Below the pieces are notes generated by a model. It was not told the DNA's origin and ran no database searches. It worked only from the letters and a program-made list of their open reading frames with translations. From NCBI GenBank assembly GCA_017511265.1, contig JAFWKV010000038.1:1-53555 (forward strand): DNA of 53,555 bases, read 5' to 3'. Position numbers and translations under genes: made by a program. Shown in pieces: positions 19,700 to 28,334 of the stretch (its first letter is position 1; the number at the start of each line of letters is the position of its first letter). This DNA is from Clostridia bacterium. GTDB lineage: Bacteria; Bacillota; Clostridia; TANB77; CAG-508.

Positions 19700-20290
19700 T
19701 TATTTTGTTGGTGCGGCTTGAGTTCCAGTTACTACAACATCAAATGTATAATCAAATGCATTCATTCCTTCTATGGTGTCTGTAATGTCATGACTTGATA
19801 TTTGATTTGCATCTCCTGTTTCATAATCCCATATCCATTCTATAGTTAAAAATCTTAATTTGTCTGATTCATTTGCATCAATCCTACCTGAAAGCACATT
19901 TGTTAATCCATCTAATGTACTATAATCCTCGCCATTATATCTAAATTTTAGGTTTGATGGTTTGTTTTGTTCATTTAAAAAAGTCACACTATAGTCTACA
20001 CCAACTTCTGACCCAGTAGCATCTAATACAATGTCAAATGATCCTTGTGTTCCTGGTGCTATTTTTCCATTAATTAGTGTATCTGCATTATAATTTTCAT
20101 TGAGTGCAATAGTTTGCATTGTTGATCCAAATCCATTCGCTTCAAAAGCCCAATGTGCTACATTTGCAATTCCATCACCCGTTACTTGTGTTTGATATTT
20201 TGCAAGTACTACTCCTCCTATAACTGTTAATAATATTACTGCTAAAGCACATAGACCTATTATTATTTTTTTCTTTTTTGTCAAAAGCAT
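19700..20290 (-). CDS. TasA/camelysin-like exported protein (paralog 1)
   Basis: About 196 aa, first gene of the cluster. Basic N-terminus and signal segment (KKKIIIGLCALAVILLTVIG), the AKYQTQVTGDGIANVAHW start typical of TasA-like mature domains, IAPGTQGSFDIVL and EWIWDYET motifs. It likely forms surface or matrix fibres. Two starts are possible: ATG at 20290 sits on the ribosome site, so the TTG at 20284, 6 bases after GGAAGG, may be the true one. A consensus promoter lies about 150 bases upstream, leaving a long AT-rich leader. No dedicated signal peptidase is adjacent. Confidence 0.8.
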   Translation of the reverse strand: MLLTKKKKIIIGLCALAVILLTVIGGVVLAKYQTQVTGDGIANVAHWAFEANGFGSTMQTIALNENYNADTLINGKIAPGTQGSFDIVLDATGSEVGVDYSVTFLNEQNKPSNLKFRYNGEDYSTLDGLTNVLSGRIDANESDKLRFLTIEWIWDYETGDANQISSHDITDTIEGMNAFDYTFDVVVTGTQAAPTK

Positions 20291-20436
20291 CCTTCCTTTC
20301 TTTTATATTTTGTTTTGTTTTTGATTTTGATTTTTTAGATTTAAAAATTGATTTAAAAATAAGAGTGAAATTTGAAAATAAATTTTATCTAAATAAAACA
20401 AAGTTTTTAAATTTAAAAATATGAAAATGTAAACTA

Positions 20437-20465
20437 ATTATACTTCCAAAAAATGGTTTTGTCAA
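20437..20465 (-). promoter_or_regulatory. Promoter of the TasA-like cluster with long leader
   Basis: Minus strand TTGACA (20460-20465), 17-base spacer, TATAAT (20437-20442). The leader from about 20430 to 20291 is about 140 bases of A/T-rich sequence without an ORF; no known riboswitch was recognised. The -35 box lies close to the upstream gene's terminator. Confidence 0.75.
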
Positions 20466-20476
20466 TACTTTTATTG

Positions 20477-20512
20477 CAAAAAACTGGAAATTTAAAAATT
20501 TCCAGTTTTTTA
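20477..20512 (-). terminator. Terminator after the acidic coiled-coil gene
   Basis: Stem AACTGGAAATTT / AAATTTCCAGTT with a T run, directly after the stop codon at 20515. Confidence 0.85.
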
Positions 20513-20514
20513 TT

Positions 20515-22287
20515 CTATTTTTTTGATCCTAATCCAAATAGTCCTTTCCTTTTTGTACTCTTAGTTTTAGTGTTTTTAGTTTTCTTTTTTGGACTTTTTC
20601 CTAATATCTTTTTTCTATTTTGTAATATTATGTCTATCTCATCATCATAGTTATCTTCTTCTTCATATTCGTCATTATCGTCGTCTTCAAAATCATCTTC
20701 TTGATCGATATCTTCAGATTTATTATCGTCATCTTCTTCAATTACTTCAGAATCGTCAGTTTCTATTTCAGACTCTTCATCTTCTTCGTCATCTTCGTCT
20801 TCTATTTCATCAATATCATCGTCGCTGTAATCATCTTCATCTTCTTCGTCGTCAAAGTCATCATCTTGTTCGTCATATTCATAATCTTCATCATCAAAGT
20901 CATCATCTTCTATCTCCTGTTTTTCATCATAGTCGTCGTCAATGTCACTATCTTCATCTTCAAATTCATCATAATCGTCATCCTCTTCTTCACTAATAAT
21001 GTCTTTGATGCTTTTCTTTTCTTCTTCATTTTCTTCTGGTTCTTCATCTTCAATGTTGTCATAATAATCCATTATTCCTTCTGAATCATCTTCTTCTGGT
21101 TCTTCTATTTTAAATTTTGATAAATCTCTATCATATTCACTTGTAACAATATTGTCAAATACATCATATACCTTTTCAATGCTATTAATTCTCCAATAAA
21201 TTGGATTTAATATTTGTCCTACTAAATTTAATTCTCCAAGTTTATTTTCAAATTCTGTTTCTTGCTTTTGTAAATCATTTAAATATTCAGCATTATACAT
21301 AGATGTATACATTTTTTGGGTAGCCTTATTTGTGGTTTCTTTTAATAATATTTCATTTAAGTTTTTTATTTGTTCTACATCACTATTAAAATCATCACAT
21401 GCTTCCTTCATAAGTTTTTTATGCTCTCTTTTGCCTAAATTTACAGATAATCTTTCATTGTCTAGAAATTGAGTTAAATATTCTTTTTGAACATTTATAA
21501 AGTTTAGTTTATTTGTTACATCCTTAGCTAATTTTTTATATCTTTTTATTTTAATTGAACCACTGTCGGCTTCATTTACTAAGCTCTTAGTTTTTTCATA
21601 TACGTCAACTAAAAGTTTTGCTTCTTGCTTATTAATATCTTGTCCAAAGCTTATAGCATTTTCTATTACATCAGTATCAAATGGTACCTTTTCTTTTTCT
21701 CCATTTTTTGTCATTAATGCTGTTAATTCTTCACTTGATATTGCGTTATCTTCAGCTATAAATCGTTTTATTGCTGCTATTTTTTCTGTGTCCATATCAT
21801 TTATGCTACTTGTTGTTTTTTCTAATAATGACCTATATTCTTTTTCAATTCTTCTTCTTTTTCTTCCACAATCAGTTCTATTTTCGCTTGTTTCATTAAA
21901 TGTAGATAATGCCTCAATGAATTCTTTGCCTATTGGTTTCATTTGCTCATTATTTTCATCAATTTCTTTTTCGATATTATTTAATTGTCTGCTAAGGTCA
22001 TTTGCAGCTTCATCAATACTTTCAAATAGAGAATTTCTATCTTCTTCTAATTTTAAGTTTCTTCTATATAGACTTCCTTGGCTTTTTTGGATTCGTTTTA
22101 TTTTGCTTGCTATATCTTCACATTCGTTTATTATTTTATCTTCTTCTTCTGTAATTTCTTGATATTTTTCTAAAATGTCTATTAGTCTACGATAGTTTTC
22201 ATAATTATTTTTCAAATTATTTTTGTCTTTATAATAGAACTTTTCAGCAAAATATCTTTCAAGTATTACAACACTTCTCTGATACAT
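20515..22287 (-). CDS. Coiled-coil protein with extreme Asp/Glu-rich domain
   Basis: Unrecognised protein of 590 aa. Residues about 1-400 are helical and coiled-coil (many Lys/Glu heptads). Residues about 405-560 are almost only Asp, Glu, Tyr, Ser and Ile. The last 30 residues switch to a basic tail (SPKKKTKNTKTKSTKRKG, then GLFGLGSKK). There is no signal peptide or membrane segment. The charge block could bind cations, basic proteins or mimic nucleic acid; this is inference. It has its own promoter and a terminator, so it is a single-gene unit. Confidence 0.75.
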   Translation of the reverse strand: MYQRSVVILERYFAEKFYYKDKNNLKNNYENYRRLIDILEKYQEITEEEDKIINECEDIASKIKRIQKSQGSLYRRNLKLEEDRNSLFESIDEAANDLSRQLNNIEKEIDENNEQMKPIGKEFIEALSTFNETSENRTDCGRKRRRIEKEYRSLLEKTTSSINDMDTEKIAAIKRFIAEDNAISSEELTALMTKNGEKEKVPFDTDVIENAISFGQDINKQEAKLLVDVYEKTKSLVNEADSGSIKIKRYKKLAKDVTNKLNFINVQKEYLTQFLDNERLSVNLGKREHKKLMKEACDDFNSDVEQIKNLNEILLKETTNKATQKMYTSMYNAEYLNDLQKQETEFENKLGELNLVGQILNPIYWRINSIEKVYDVFDNIVTSEYDRDLSKFKIEEPEEDDSEGIMDYYDNIEDEEPEENEEEKKSIKDIISEEEDDDYDEFEDEDSDIDDDYDEKQEIEDDDFDDEDYEYDEQDDDFDDEEDEDDYSDDDIDEIEDEDDEEDEESEIETDDSEVIEEDDDNKSEDIDQEDDFEDDDNDEYEEEDNYDDEIDIILQNRKKILGKSPKKKTKNTKTKSTKRKGLFGLGSKK

Positions 22288-22316
22288 ATTACTCCTCCAA
22301 ATTTTTATTTATCTTT

Positions 22317-22345
22317 ATTATATTAGCATTTTTATAAAATGTCTA
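22317..22345 (-). promoter_or_regulatory. Promoter of the acidic coiled-coil gene
   Basis: Minus strand TAGACA (22340-22345), 17-base spacer, TATAAT (22317-22322), followed by a GGAGGAG ribosome site before the ATG at 22287. Confidence 0.65.
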
Positions 22346-22361
22346 TAGTTTAGACAAAAAT

Positions 22362-22390
22362 TTGCTTTTTTCTTTTTTTGCATTTATAAT
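22362..22390 (+). promoter_or_regulatory. Promoter giving a leaderless pseudouridine synthase mRNA
   Basis: TTGCTT (22362-22367), 17-base spacer, TATAAT (22385-22390). The ATG is at 22397, where transcription should begin, and there is no ribosome site before it. Confidence 0.6.
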
Positions 22391-22396
22391 ATATTT

Positions 22397-23251
22397 ATGG
22401 AAAAGTTAGTTGTAAATAAAAAGTACTCAAACAAGAAACTTAGCAGTTTTGTTGTAAATAATTTGCCATATATATCTCAAAATACTTTTTTTAAATTACT
22501 TAGAAATAAAGATATAAAGATTAATGGTAAAAGGATTAATCAAAATGCCATTTTAAATTTAAATGACGAAGTTTTAGTTTATGTGCCTGATAATTTGATA
22601 AAAAAATTTAATGAAATTGACATTGTGTATGAAGATGAAAATATTTTAGTTGTTAATAAACCTGCTAATTTAGAAGTTATTGGTGATAATAGTCTTGTAA
22701 GCAAAGTGCATTTTAATTATAAAGATGAATCTTTTAAGCCTATGCCTTGTCATAGAATTGATAGGAATACAACTGGCTTAGTTTTGTTTGCAAAAAATAA
22801 TCTATCTTTAAATTTATTAGAAAAAAAATTCAAAAATCATGAAATAAAAAAATATTACAAAGCTTTGGTTTATGGTATTCCAAAAGATAAAGCTATGAAA
22901 TTGCAAGCATATCTTTTTAAAGATAGTAAAAAATCTATGGTGTATATTTCTGATGAATATAAAAAGGGTTATAAAAAGATAATTACATCATACAATGTTT
23001 TAGAAACATATCCTAATAATACCTCTCTTTTGAATGTTGAAATTGAAACTGGTAGGACTCATCAAATACGTGCTCATCTGGCTCATATTGGTTACCCTAT
23101 TTTGGGTGATGGTAAATATGGAATAAATCAAGTAAATAAACAGTTTGGTTTTAAGTATCAGCAATTGTGCCATTATATGATGGAATTTAAATTTGTATCT
23201 GATAGTAGTATACTGGAATATTTAAATAATAAGACTTTTACAATAAAGTAG
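22397..23251 (+). CDS. RluA/RluD-family pseudouridine synthase
   Basis: Isomerises specific uridines in rRNA or tRNA. 284 aa: an N-terminal S4 RNA-binding domain (about 1-75, LLRNKDIKINGKRINQNAIL) and a catalytic domain with the active-site aspartate in CHRIDRNTTGLVLFAKN and the family motif GRTHQIRAHLAHIGYPILGD. Target site cannot be told from sequence. The start follows its -10 box by only six bases, suggesting a leaderless transcript. Confidence 0.92.
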   Translation: MEKLVVNKKYSNKKLSSFVVNNLPYISQNTFFKLLRNKDIKINGKRINQNAILNLNDEVLVYVPDNLIKKFNEIDIVYEDENILVVNKPANLEVIGDNSLVSKVHFNYKDESFKPMPCHRIDRNTTGLVLFAKNNLSLNLLEKKFKNHEIKKYYKALVYGIPKDKAMKLQAYLFKDSKKSMVYISDEYKKGYKKIITSYNVLETYPNNTSLLNVEIETGRTHQIRAHLAHIGYPILGDGKYGINQVNKQFGFKYQQLCHYMMEFKFVSDSSILEYLNNKTFTIK

Positions 23252-23344
23252 GGCATCCTATATAAATATATTTTGAACAAAACATAGCTGGGGTCTTCCT
23301 ACAGGTCTTGTTCTTTAAATATATTTATATAGGATGCCCTACTT
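23250..23344. repeat. Long inverted repeat with inner conserved loop
   Basis: Perfect outer stem of about 26 bp (GTAGGGCATCCTATATAAAT and its complement) enclosing GAACAA/TTGTTC and an inner GGGGTCTTCCTACAGGTC loop. It starts at the stop codon of the pseudouridine synthase gene and ends about 20 bases before the tRNA-Gly promoter, so it probably ends the upstream transcript. Confidence 0.75.
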
Positions 23345-23364
23345 TACTAATTTACTTATTTTGC

Positions 23365-23393
23365 TTGAATTATATTTTTATATAGTTTATAAT
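23365..23393 (+). promoter_or_regulatory. Promoter of the unusual tRNA-Gly
   Basis: TTGAAT (23365-23370), 17-base spacer, TATAAT (23388-23393), placing the transcription start about two bases before the tRNA. The tRNA is transcribed alone. Confidence 0.7.
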
Positions 23394-23401
23394 GTACGTA
23401 T

Positions 23402-23476
<75 letters not shown>

Positions 23477-23595
23477 GCAAATAGTTTTTATAGTAAGAAT
23501 CTTACTTTTTATATTTGTTTTTTATCGTTACGCATCATTTTTACATTATTTTCCTTCTTTTTGGTTATAATTATTTTGAAGGAGAGGTGTTGTTA

Positions 23596-23787
23596 ATGAA
23601 TAAAGAAACTGCATTGCACAGTATTGCTATGTGTGCTTCTAAAACTTTTGTAGAGTCAAACATAAAAGAATATCTTCAAGAAAAAGATGGATATTCTACC
23701 CTAGTGTCTGATTTGACAGCAAAATATAAAGAAGCTTACAATATTGCCAAAGAAGAACTTTCTGATTCAGATAATTGGTTGTATTAA
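23596..23787 (+). CDS. Small protein of unknown function
   Basis: 63 aa from the ATG at 23596 after GGAGAGGTG. Mostly helical, slightly acidic, no membrane segment or recognised motif; it ends in NWLY. It lies between the tRNA-Gly and the spore photoproduct lyase gene. An upstream start in the same frame would run through non-coding spacer and lacks a ribosome site. Confidence 0.6.
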   Translation: MNKETALHSIAMCASKTFVESNIKEYLQEKDGYSTLVSDLTAKYKEAYNIAKEELSDSDNWLY

Positions 23788-23850
23788 AGTACTTCTAATT
23801 TTTCATAAAAATTTTATTTTAGGTTAAGCTAATACAAAGGAGATTTTGAT

Positions 23851-24849
23851 ATGTTTAAACCTGAAGCAATATATTATGAAAAAGATATTGAAAATTATGT
23901 GTTAGGAAAAAGTTTACTGCAGAAATATAAAGATACTCCCAAAATATTAATAGACAACCATAATAATATTGAGCAAATGCGAAAAAAAGATAATAGCGAA
24001 TTTTTAAACATGAAGCGCAACTTAATTATTGGCACAAGAAAAACACATAAATTTGTACCAAATCATAAAACTTCTGATTTTTTGGTTCCTTATACATCGT
24101 CAGGCTGTACAGCTGCATGTATGTATTGCTATTTGGTATGTAATTATAATAAATGTGCATATTTAAGGCTATTTGTAAATAGAGAAGAAATGTTAGATAA
24201 GATTATAAAAATTGCAAATAAATCTGAAAAAGATTTAACTTTTGAAATTGGAAGTAATAGTGATTTAATTTTAGAAAATACAATAACAGAAAATCTTTCT
24301 TGGACTATCGAAAATTTTAATGAATCTCAAAAAGGACATTTAACCTTTCCTACTAAGTTTGAAATGGTTGACGACATTTTAAAACTTAATCACAAAGGGA
24401 AAGTAACTATTAGAATGAGTGTTAATCCAGAAATTATTATAAATCAGTTTGAATATGGGACTTCTAGATTGCAAGGAAGAATAAAAGCTATAAACAAAAT
24501 AAAAGATGCTGGTTATAATGTTGGAATTATTATTGCTCCTGTAATTATGATTGATGGATGGAAAGATTTGTATTTAGAATTAATAAAAGTATTAGCTGAT
24601 AAATTATCACTCAAAGTAAAAAAAGAAGTTTTTTTTGAAGTTATTTTTATGACATATAGTTTTGTCCATACTAAAATAAATGAATCTGTTTTTCCAAATG
24701 CTGATATTTTATATAATAAAGACATGATGACTGGCCGTGGTAAAGGAAAATATATGTATAAAAATTTTTATAGACAAGATGGTGAGTTGTTTTTTAGGGA
24801 AAATTTAGCTAAATATTTTCCTAATAATGAAATTATGTATATTGTTTAA
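23851..24849 (+). CDS. splB: Spore photoproduct lyase (radical SAM)
   Basis: Repairs spore photoproduct thymine dimers in germinating spores by a radical SAM reaction. 332 aa, usual for the family (about 340). The cluster-binding CxxxCxxC is in GCTAACMYCYLVC, followed by the family pattern YLRLFVNREEM; GSNSD and RMSVNPE match the SAM-binding core, and the C-terminus ends in EIMYIV. A clear ribosome site (AAGGAG) precedes the ATG. Confidence 0.88.
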   Translation: MFKPEAIYYEKDIENYVLGKSLLQKYKDTPKILIDNHNNIEQMRKKDNSEFLNMKRNLIIGTRKTHKFVPNHKTSDFLVPYTSSGCTAACMYCYLVCNYNKCAYLRLFVNREEMLDKIIKIANKSEKDLTFEIGSNSDLILENTITENLSWTIENFNESQKGHLTFPTKFEMVDDILKLNHKGKVTIRMSVNPEIIINQFEYGTSRLQGRIKAINKIKDAGYNVGIIIAPVIMIDGWKDLYLELIKVLADKLSLKVKKEVFFEVIFMTYSFVHTKINESVFPNADILYNKDMMTGRGKGKYMYKNFYRQDGELFFRENLAKYFPNNEIMYIV

Positions 24850-24855
24850 GAGATT

Positions 24856-24932
24856 CCGGCTGCTGTTTTTTGGGACGGGGCAAAAAAACAGCAGCCTGCT
24901 GTTTTTTTGCCCCGTCCCAAAAGACAGCACTA
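24856..24932. repeat. REP-like GGGACGGGG palindrome between converging genes
   Basis: Two arms of about 33 bases: GCTGTTTTTTGGGACGGGGC followed by AAAAAAACAGCA, and its complement. It lies between the stop codons of splB and the acyl-CoA synthetase gene and probably ends both transcripts. The same arm sequence forms the outer shell of the nested palindrome at 52319-52620. Confidence 0.8.
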
Positions 24933-26789
24933 TTATTTATTCAATTCTTTATATCTTTTTATTTTCATAGTTGAAGTTTTTTCAAACTCTCCTTCTTTAA
25001 TTTCTAAAGCTTTAACAGCTTTGTATGAAGTCAATTGTTTATTTACCTCTTTTATATGTCCCCAAATAATATCATAAATTTGTTTATCAGAAACATTTTG
25101 TCCATGCAATTTTTCTATTTCTTCTTTGTTTGGAATAACTCTTGCTGTAATTATTAGTTCCCTTTCATCTTTTTTACCAGCTTGAATGCCTTCTGGTGCT
25201 TTACCATAAACCATTACATCTTTTATTTCTGTAACTTTTCCAAGTAATGTTTCTATTTCTTCTGGATAGATATTTTTTCCATTTTGTGTTACTATAACAT
25301 TTTTACTTCTACCTGTAATATACACAAATTTATCATCATCAACATAACCAATATCACCAGACCTAAAATATCCATCGGCAGTCATAACCTCTTTAGTTGC
25401 TTCTTCATCTTCATAGTATCCAAGCATTAATGTTGGCGATTTTATTAATATTTCTCCTTCTCCATTTTCATTTGGATTATCTACTTTAATATCTGCCTGT
25501 ACTATAGTTCTACCAGCTGAGCCTACTTGTGTTTTGTATTCTGGTGTAACTGCTGCAATTGGTGCTGTTTCTGTAAGTCCATATCCTTGTAAAAACATTA
25601 TTCCTAAGTCTTCATACCATTTTCCAACTTTTTTATCTACAGGTGCTGCAGCAGAAACAATGATTCTTAAATTTCCACCCAAATTGTCATAGATTTCTTT
25701 AAATACTTTTTTCTTTATATCTATTCCTACACCTTTAAGCATATTTGTAACATGCATCATAGATTGTACAATTGCTTCTTTGTGGCTTTTTTTGATGCTT
25801 TCATTTATTCTTTTATAAATAGTTTCTACAAGTAATGGTACAACAAGTACTGCTGTAGGTTTTGCCTCTTTCATATCTGATACAATGTATCTTAGTCCTT
25901 GGCATACTGCAACACTAGCCCCTTGTGAAAGTGGATATAAAAATCCTATTGTTGATTCATAAGTATGGTGTAATGGTAATATAGAAAACAGTCTATCTGT
26001 TGGATATAGTCTTACATATGCTGTTACTGCATTAATATTTTCTGCTAAATTTCTATTGCTTATCATTACCCCTTTTGAGTTTGATGTAGTACCAGATGTA
26101 AAAATTAACACCTTAAATTCATCTGGATCAATTTCTATTTTTCTAAAACTATCATCACCAGATTTTATAATCTTTTTTCCTGTATCTACTAAGTTAAATA
26201 TACCTACTTCTTTTCCCTCTAGTGGTTTATTAGAATTCATTTCTATAAAATATTCTACTTCTGGCATATTTTCTTTTATTTTATTTATACTCTCACTTTT
26301 TTTAGGAGAATAAATAACTGCTGTAGCTCTAGCTCTTTTTATTACATTTTCTAATTCATTATCTGGTAATTCTCTATCTACTGGTACTGCAATTCCAACT
26401 CCACATAGCATTGCCATATATGATAAATACCAACTATATTGAGTTTCTCCTATAATAATTACTCTTTTGTTTTGCTGATTTAGTATTTTTATAAGTGCAG
26501 TTCCTAATGCATTTACGTCTTCATAAAATTCTTTAAATGTATAAATCTTATATGGTTCTTTTTTGTCTGGCTTTTCTAGTATACAATCTTCATCTGGGTA
26601 TAATTCGCATGCTCTATAAAAAAACTCTTTTACTGTAGAGTAATTTGTGTGTTCATATGGTTCTGTTCTTTTTTTTATAACATTTTTCTTTACTTTTTCT
26701 GGATCAATTTTTAGTTCTTCTATTTTTTCTATTGTATCCATTTTTATTTTACCAAATTTAATTTTTGGTATTTTAAAATTTAGTTCCAT
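24933..26789 (-). CDS. Long-chain acyl-CoA synthetase (AMP-binding family)
   Basis: Activates fatty acids through acyl-adenylate. About 618 aa from the ATG at 26789, 8 bases after GAGGAG; the longer frame upstream has no ribosome site. Motifs: P-loop-like TSGTTSNSKGVMISN, YGLTETAPI, DGYFRSGDIGYVD, and the C-terminal lysine region (LEIKEGEFEKTSTMKIKRYK). The substrate chain length is inferred from similarity to FadD-type enzymes. Confidence 0.92.
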   Translation of the reverse strand: MELNFKIPKIKFGKIKMDTIEKIEELKIDPEKVKKNVIKKRTEPYEHTNYSTVKEFFYRACELYPDEDCILEKPDKKEPYKIYTFKEFYEDVNALGTALIKILNQQNKRVIIIGETQYSWYLSYMAMLCGVGIAVPVDRELPDNELENVIKRARATAVIYSPKKSESINKIKENMPEVEYFIEMNSNKPLEGKEVGIFNLVDTGKKIIKSGDDSFRKIEIDPDEFKVLIFTSGTTSNSKGVMISNRNLAENINAVTAYVRLYPTDRLFSILPLHHTYESTIGFLYPLSQGASVAVCQGLRYIVSDMKEAKPTAVLVVPLLVETIYKRINESIKKSHKEAIVQSMMHVTNMLKGVGIDIKKKVFKEIYDNLGGNLRIIVSAAAPVDKKVGKWYEDLGIMFLQGYGLTETAPIAAVTPEYKTQVGSAGRTIVQADIKVDNPNENGEGEILIKSPTLMLGYYEDEEATKEVMTADGYFRSGDIGYVDDDKFVYITGRSKNVIVTQNGKNIYPEEIETLLGKVTEIKDVMVYGKAPEGIQAGKKDERELIITARVIPNKEEIEKLHGQNVSDKQIYDIIWGHIKEVNKQLTSYKAVKALEIKEGEFEKTSTMKIKRYKELNK

Positions 26790-26867
26790 GTAATTTTCTC
26801 CTCTCGAAAAACTCATAACACAAATTATTGTAACATATTTTTCTAAAAATTTCAAATTTTATGAATA

Positions 26868-27118
26868 TTTCAAAAGTAAAAAGAATGTAGCTCAGTAAAA
26901 ATTATGCTTGAAGCATTCGGACTACATATATATAGTTTCTTAAAATCTTTGTGTGTCGCAAGCTACGAACTAAAAATACTAGTCTGTAGCTTGCTCCAAT
27001 CGCACTCGCTAAAGCTCGTTTGGTCGCTTACGCAGATTTTTTAAAACTATATATATGTAGTCCGAATGCCTCAAGCATAATTTTTACTGAGCTACATTCT
27101 TTACTTTTGGAAATCTTA
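26868..27118. repeat. Family B hairpin repeat, copy 1
   Basis: About 240-base inverted repeat. The arms (for example GAATGTAGCTCAGTAAAAAT on the left) match their partners closely. The core between AAAATCT and AGATTTT holds a GTAGCTTGC/GCAAGCTAC-type hairpin and a GCG-rich segment. Same core as 36950-37206 and 42305-42537, here in opposite orientation, but the arms are unrelated in sequence. It begins just after the trxA stop. Confidence 0.8.
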
Positions 27119-27421
27119 TAAAACTTCTTTTATAAGATCCTTTTCAGTTACTCCAACAAAAGTTTTAGACACTTCTCCATTTTTTACTACCATAATTGTA
27201 GGAATGCTTGAAACATTGTATTTCATTGCAAGTTCTCCACTTTCATCTACATTAACTTTCCCAACCTTTACATTTTGCATTTCTTCTGCAATTTCATCAA
27301 TTATAGGTGACATCATTTTACATGGTCCACACCAATCTGCATAAAAGTCTACTAAAACTGTTCCTTCTGTTCCTAACACCTCTGTTTCAAAATTTTCTTC
27401 ATTAAATGTGTGTACACTCAT
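27116..27421 (-). CDS. trxA: Thioredoxin
   Basis: 101 aa protein disulfide reductant with the redox motif WCGPCK, the cis-proline segment SSIPTIMVVKNGE and standard length. It follows trxB with a one-base gap, forming a trxB-trxA unit. Confidence 0.97.
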   Translation of the reverse strand: MSVHTFNEENFETEVLGTEGTVLVDFYADWCGPCKMMSPIIDEIAEEMQNVKVGKVNVDESGELAMKYNVSSIPTIMVVKNGEVSKTFVGVTEKDLIKEVL

Positions 27422-27422
27422 T

Positions 27423-28287
27423 TTAATTTTCTCCTTTCATATTTCTTATATAGTTTACAGCAGACAATCCAGCTTTTGCGCCTTCATATACTGCTTTACT
27501 AACTTGTAATAATCCTCCAGTTACATTTCCACAGGCAAATACGCCTGGTAAATTTGTTTCAAAGTTTTCATTAACTTTAATATTTTGTCCATCTTGAAAT
27601 ATTCCTAAAGTCTTAGCAAAATCACTTGCTCCAGCTTCTCCTAGTGCAATAAACACACCATCTATACTCATTGAGCTGCCATCTTCAAATTCAATTTTTT
27701 CGACTTTTTCATTTCCTTCTATTGATTTTATTTTTTTTGTATTAACTTCATAATCACAATCAGGTGCTTCTAGTCCATTTGAAAGAATTTTTACACTTTG
27801 TACAATATGTGAAAGTTCTCTTGCTTCACTTATTGCAAATTTTCCATTTCCTATTATAGCTACATTTTTATTTCTAAAGAAAAATGCATCACAAATAGCA
27901 CAATAGCTTATGCCCCTTCCCTCAAATTCTTTTACACCAGGAATATCAATAGTTATCTTTTTATTTCCTGTTGAAAGAATTATCGATTTTGCTTCAAAGT
28001 CACCCTTGTCAGTTTTTACATTAAAATGTTTACCTAAATTTTCAATTCCAACAACTTCCGCTTCTTTCACTTGAATACCTAATCCGCTCAGCTTGTTCAA
28101 TTCCTTTTAAATATAATTCTTCTCCACTAATTCCTCCAGGAAATCCATAATAGTTGTCAATTTTATGTGCTTCTCCTACTGTTGAATTTTTGTTATGCAA
28201 AATTAATACATCTATATTTGCACGTTTTGCATATAGTGAAGCTGAAACACCTGCAGGTCCTGCACCTATTATAACTAAATCATTCAT
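27423..28287 (-). CDS. trxB: Thioredoxin reductase-like flavoprotein, read through a +1 shift at CGGA
   Basis: Product about 287 aa after one +1 shift. FAD motif GAGPAGVSASLYA, FAD/dinucleotide domain, redox CAIC in SYCAICDAFFFRN, and the C-terminal FAD motif GVFACGNVTGG. In frame 0 the protein breaks after QAE-CGG and ends 13 codons later; skipping one base gives AEGLGIQVKEAEVVGI and the rest. Next to trxA. The second nucleotide motif is GNGKFA rather than GGGNSA, and an HRRxxxR NADPH motif is not seen, so the electron donor might not be NADPH (ferredoxin-linked relatives are known in clostridia). Confidence 0.9.
28083..28086 (-). other. CGGA quadruplet / +1 frameshift site in trxB
   Basis: Minus strand GCT GAG CGG ATT AGG in frame 0; GCT GAG CGGA TTA GGT when read as four bases, restoring A-E-G-L-G-I. 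Confidence 0.85.
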
Positions 28288-28334
28288 AAATTTCTCCCTA
28301 TTTATATAATTTCAGTTTCTAAAAATTTCATTTA

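Noticed and set aside
20291..20436. Known riboswitch in the long leader of the TasA-like cluster
   Set aside because: No recognised conserved aptamer motifs; sequence is almost pure A/T.
20589..21084. Plus-strand His/Arg- or Ile/Phe-rich frames opposite the acidic protein
   Set aside because: Artefacts of GAT/GAA repeats read on the other strand.
26790..26855. 22-residue N-terminal extension of the acyl-CoA synthetase
   Set aside because: No ribosome site; the internal ATG at 26789 follows GAGGAG at good spacing.
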